A stretch of 41,948 nt of DNA from Acanthaster planci (Eukaryota; Echinodermata; Asteroidea; Valvatida; Acanthasteridae), in assembly GCF_001949145.1 (NCBI RefSeq), contig NW_019091489.1:50554-92501 (forward strand), written 5' to 3'. The first letter of the stretch is position 1. Each line of letters begins with the position of its first letter. Positions 41,780 to 41,948 of the stretch are shown here, piece after piece. A program made the translations under genes and the position numbers. The notes beneath the pieces are model-generated. The model saw only the letters and a program-made list of their open reading frames with translations, was not told the DNA's origin and did not search any database.

Positions 41780-41948
41780 CTCAAAGCCCCAAAGTGCACA
41801 AGTTAGGTGCTTTGAGCGTTGTTCCATCAAGCGCTCGAAATTCATCAACAACCTAGCCTTCCTGAAACGATGCCGTGATACCAACATTTTGCCTCCTGGC
41901 TTTCGCGTCCGAGATCCCATCCGGAACACGAAGTCTCAGGGTATTCTC
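41780..41948 (+). pseudogene. Possible N-terminal fragment of a retroelement protein, cut by the window end
   Basis: The plus-strand frame reads FINNLAFLKRCRDTNILPPG then FRVRDPIRN and is open at the right edge. A basic helix followed by 'FL.RCRD..I.P.G.R.R' is familiar from the N-terminal regions of retroelement polyproteins. It is too short to assign. Confidence 0.25.

Noticed and set aside
1-41948. tRNA, rRNA or other structural RNA genes
   Set aside because: I scanned by eye for tRNA T-loop and anticodon-arm signatures and rRNA-like segments and found nothing convincing; a covariance-model search would be needed to exclude them.

Overview
This window looks like draft genomic DNA from a multicellular animal, probably an aquatic invertebrate. 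It has an N gap, one spliced terminal exon that reads as the end of GAPDH, and a dense pile of transposable elements (Polinton/Maverick, DIRS-type, Ty3/Gypsy, Tc1/mariner-like, hAT-like, foldback). I cannot narrow the host further from sequence alone. Almost every element gene carries frameshifts or stops, so most coding entries are given as pseudogenes.

Layout. 1-1990: remnant of one Polinton/adintovirus-like element (penton-like tail fused to a hexon-like capsid gene, then an adenain-type protease). 2200-5712: a degenerate tandem array of about 210-bp units. 5600-23640 (perhaps to about 25030): one DIRS-type retroelement on the minus strand, split by two later insertions. Reading right to left it has a gag zinc knuckle, RT, RNase H and a tyrosine recombinase (YR). 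A Ty3/Gypsy LTR element (18589-22807) sits in the RT. A 10.4-kb Polinton (6183-16555) with about 360-380-bp inverted repeats and a 7-bp target duplication sits inside the YR. An SGNH-hydrolase fragment (24440-25025) lies just upstream on the same strand.

The Polinton has two convergent blocks: a plus-strand cluster of about seven genes (6613-12095) and a long protein-primed-type DNA polymerase B on the minus strand (12092-16040), whose stop codons overlap tail to tail. Plus-strand genes include a Cys-rich protein, two or three likely virion proteins, a hydrophobic membrane-active-type protein, and a small zinc-finger protein whose second half resembles a TFIIB cyclin repeat. Short TATA-like boxes sit directly against several start codons, and two perfect hairpins (one with a TTCG loop, one followed by a T run) sit between genes. 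I see no integrase, packaging ATPase or protease in it. The mix of TATA-like boxes, 3' hairpins and a possible TFIIB-like factor is the most interesting signal here: it suggests an element with virus-style transcription control.

25-42 kb: a second copy of the same DIRS family (26310-27640), a third unrelated DIRS-type remnant (33215-34083), a hAT-like MITE, a 273-bp foldback element with 7-8-bp target duplications, the GAPDH last exon (31427-31493, minus), and a 3.7-kb TA-flanked mariner-like element (37019-40734) that interrupts a small acidic reading frame. The rest is AT-rich non-coding DNA in which I see nothing definite.
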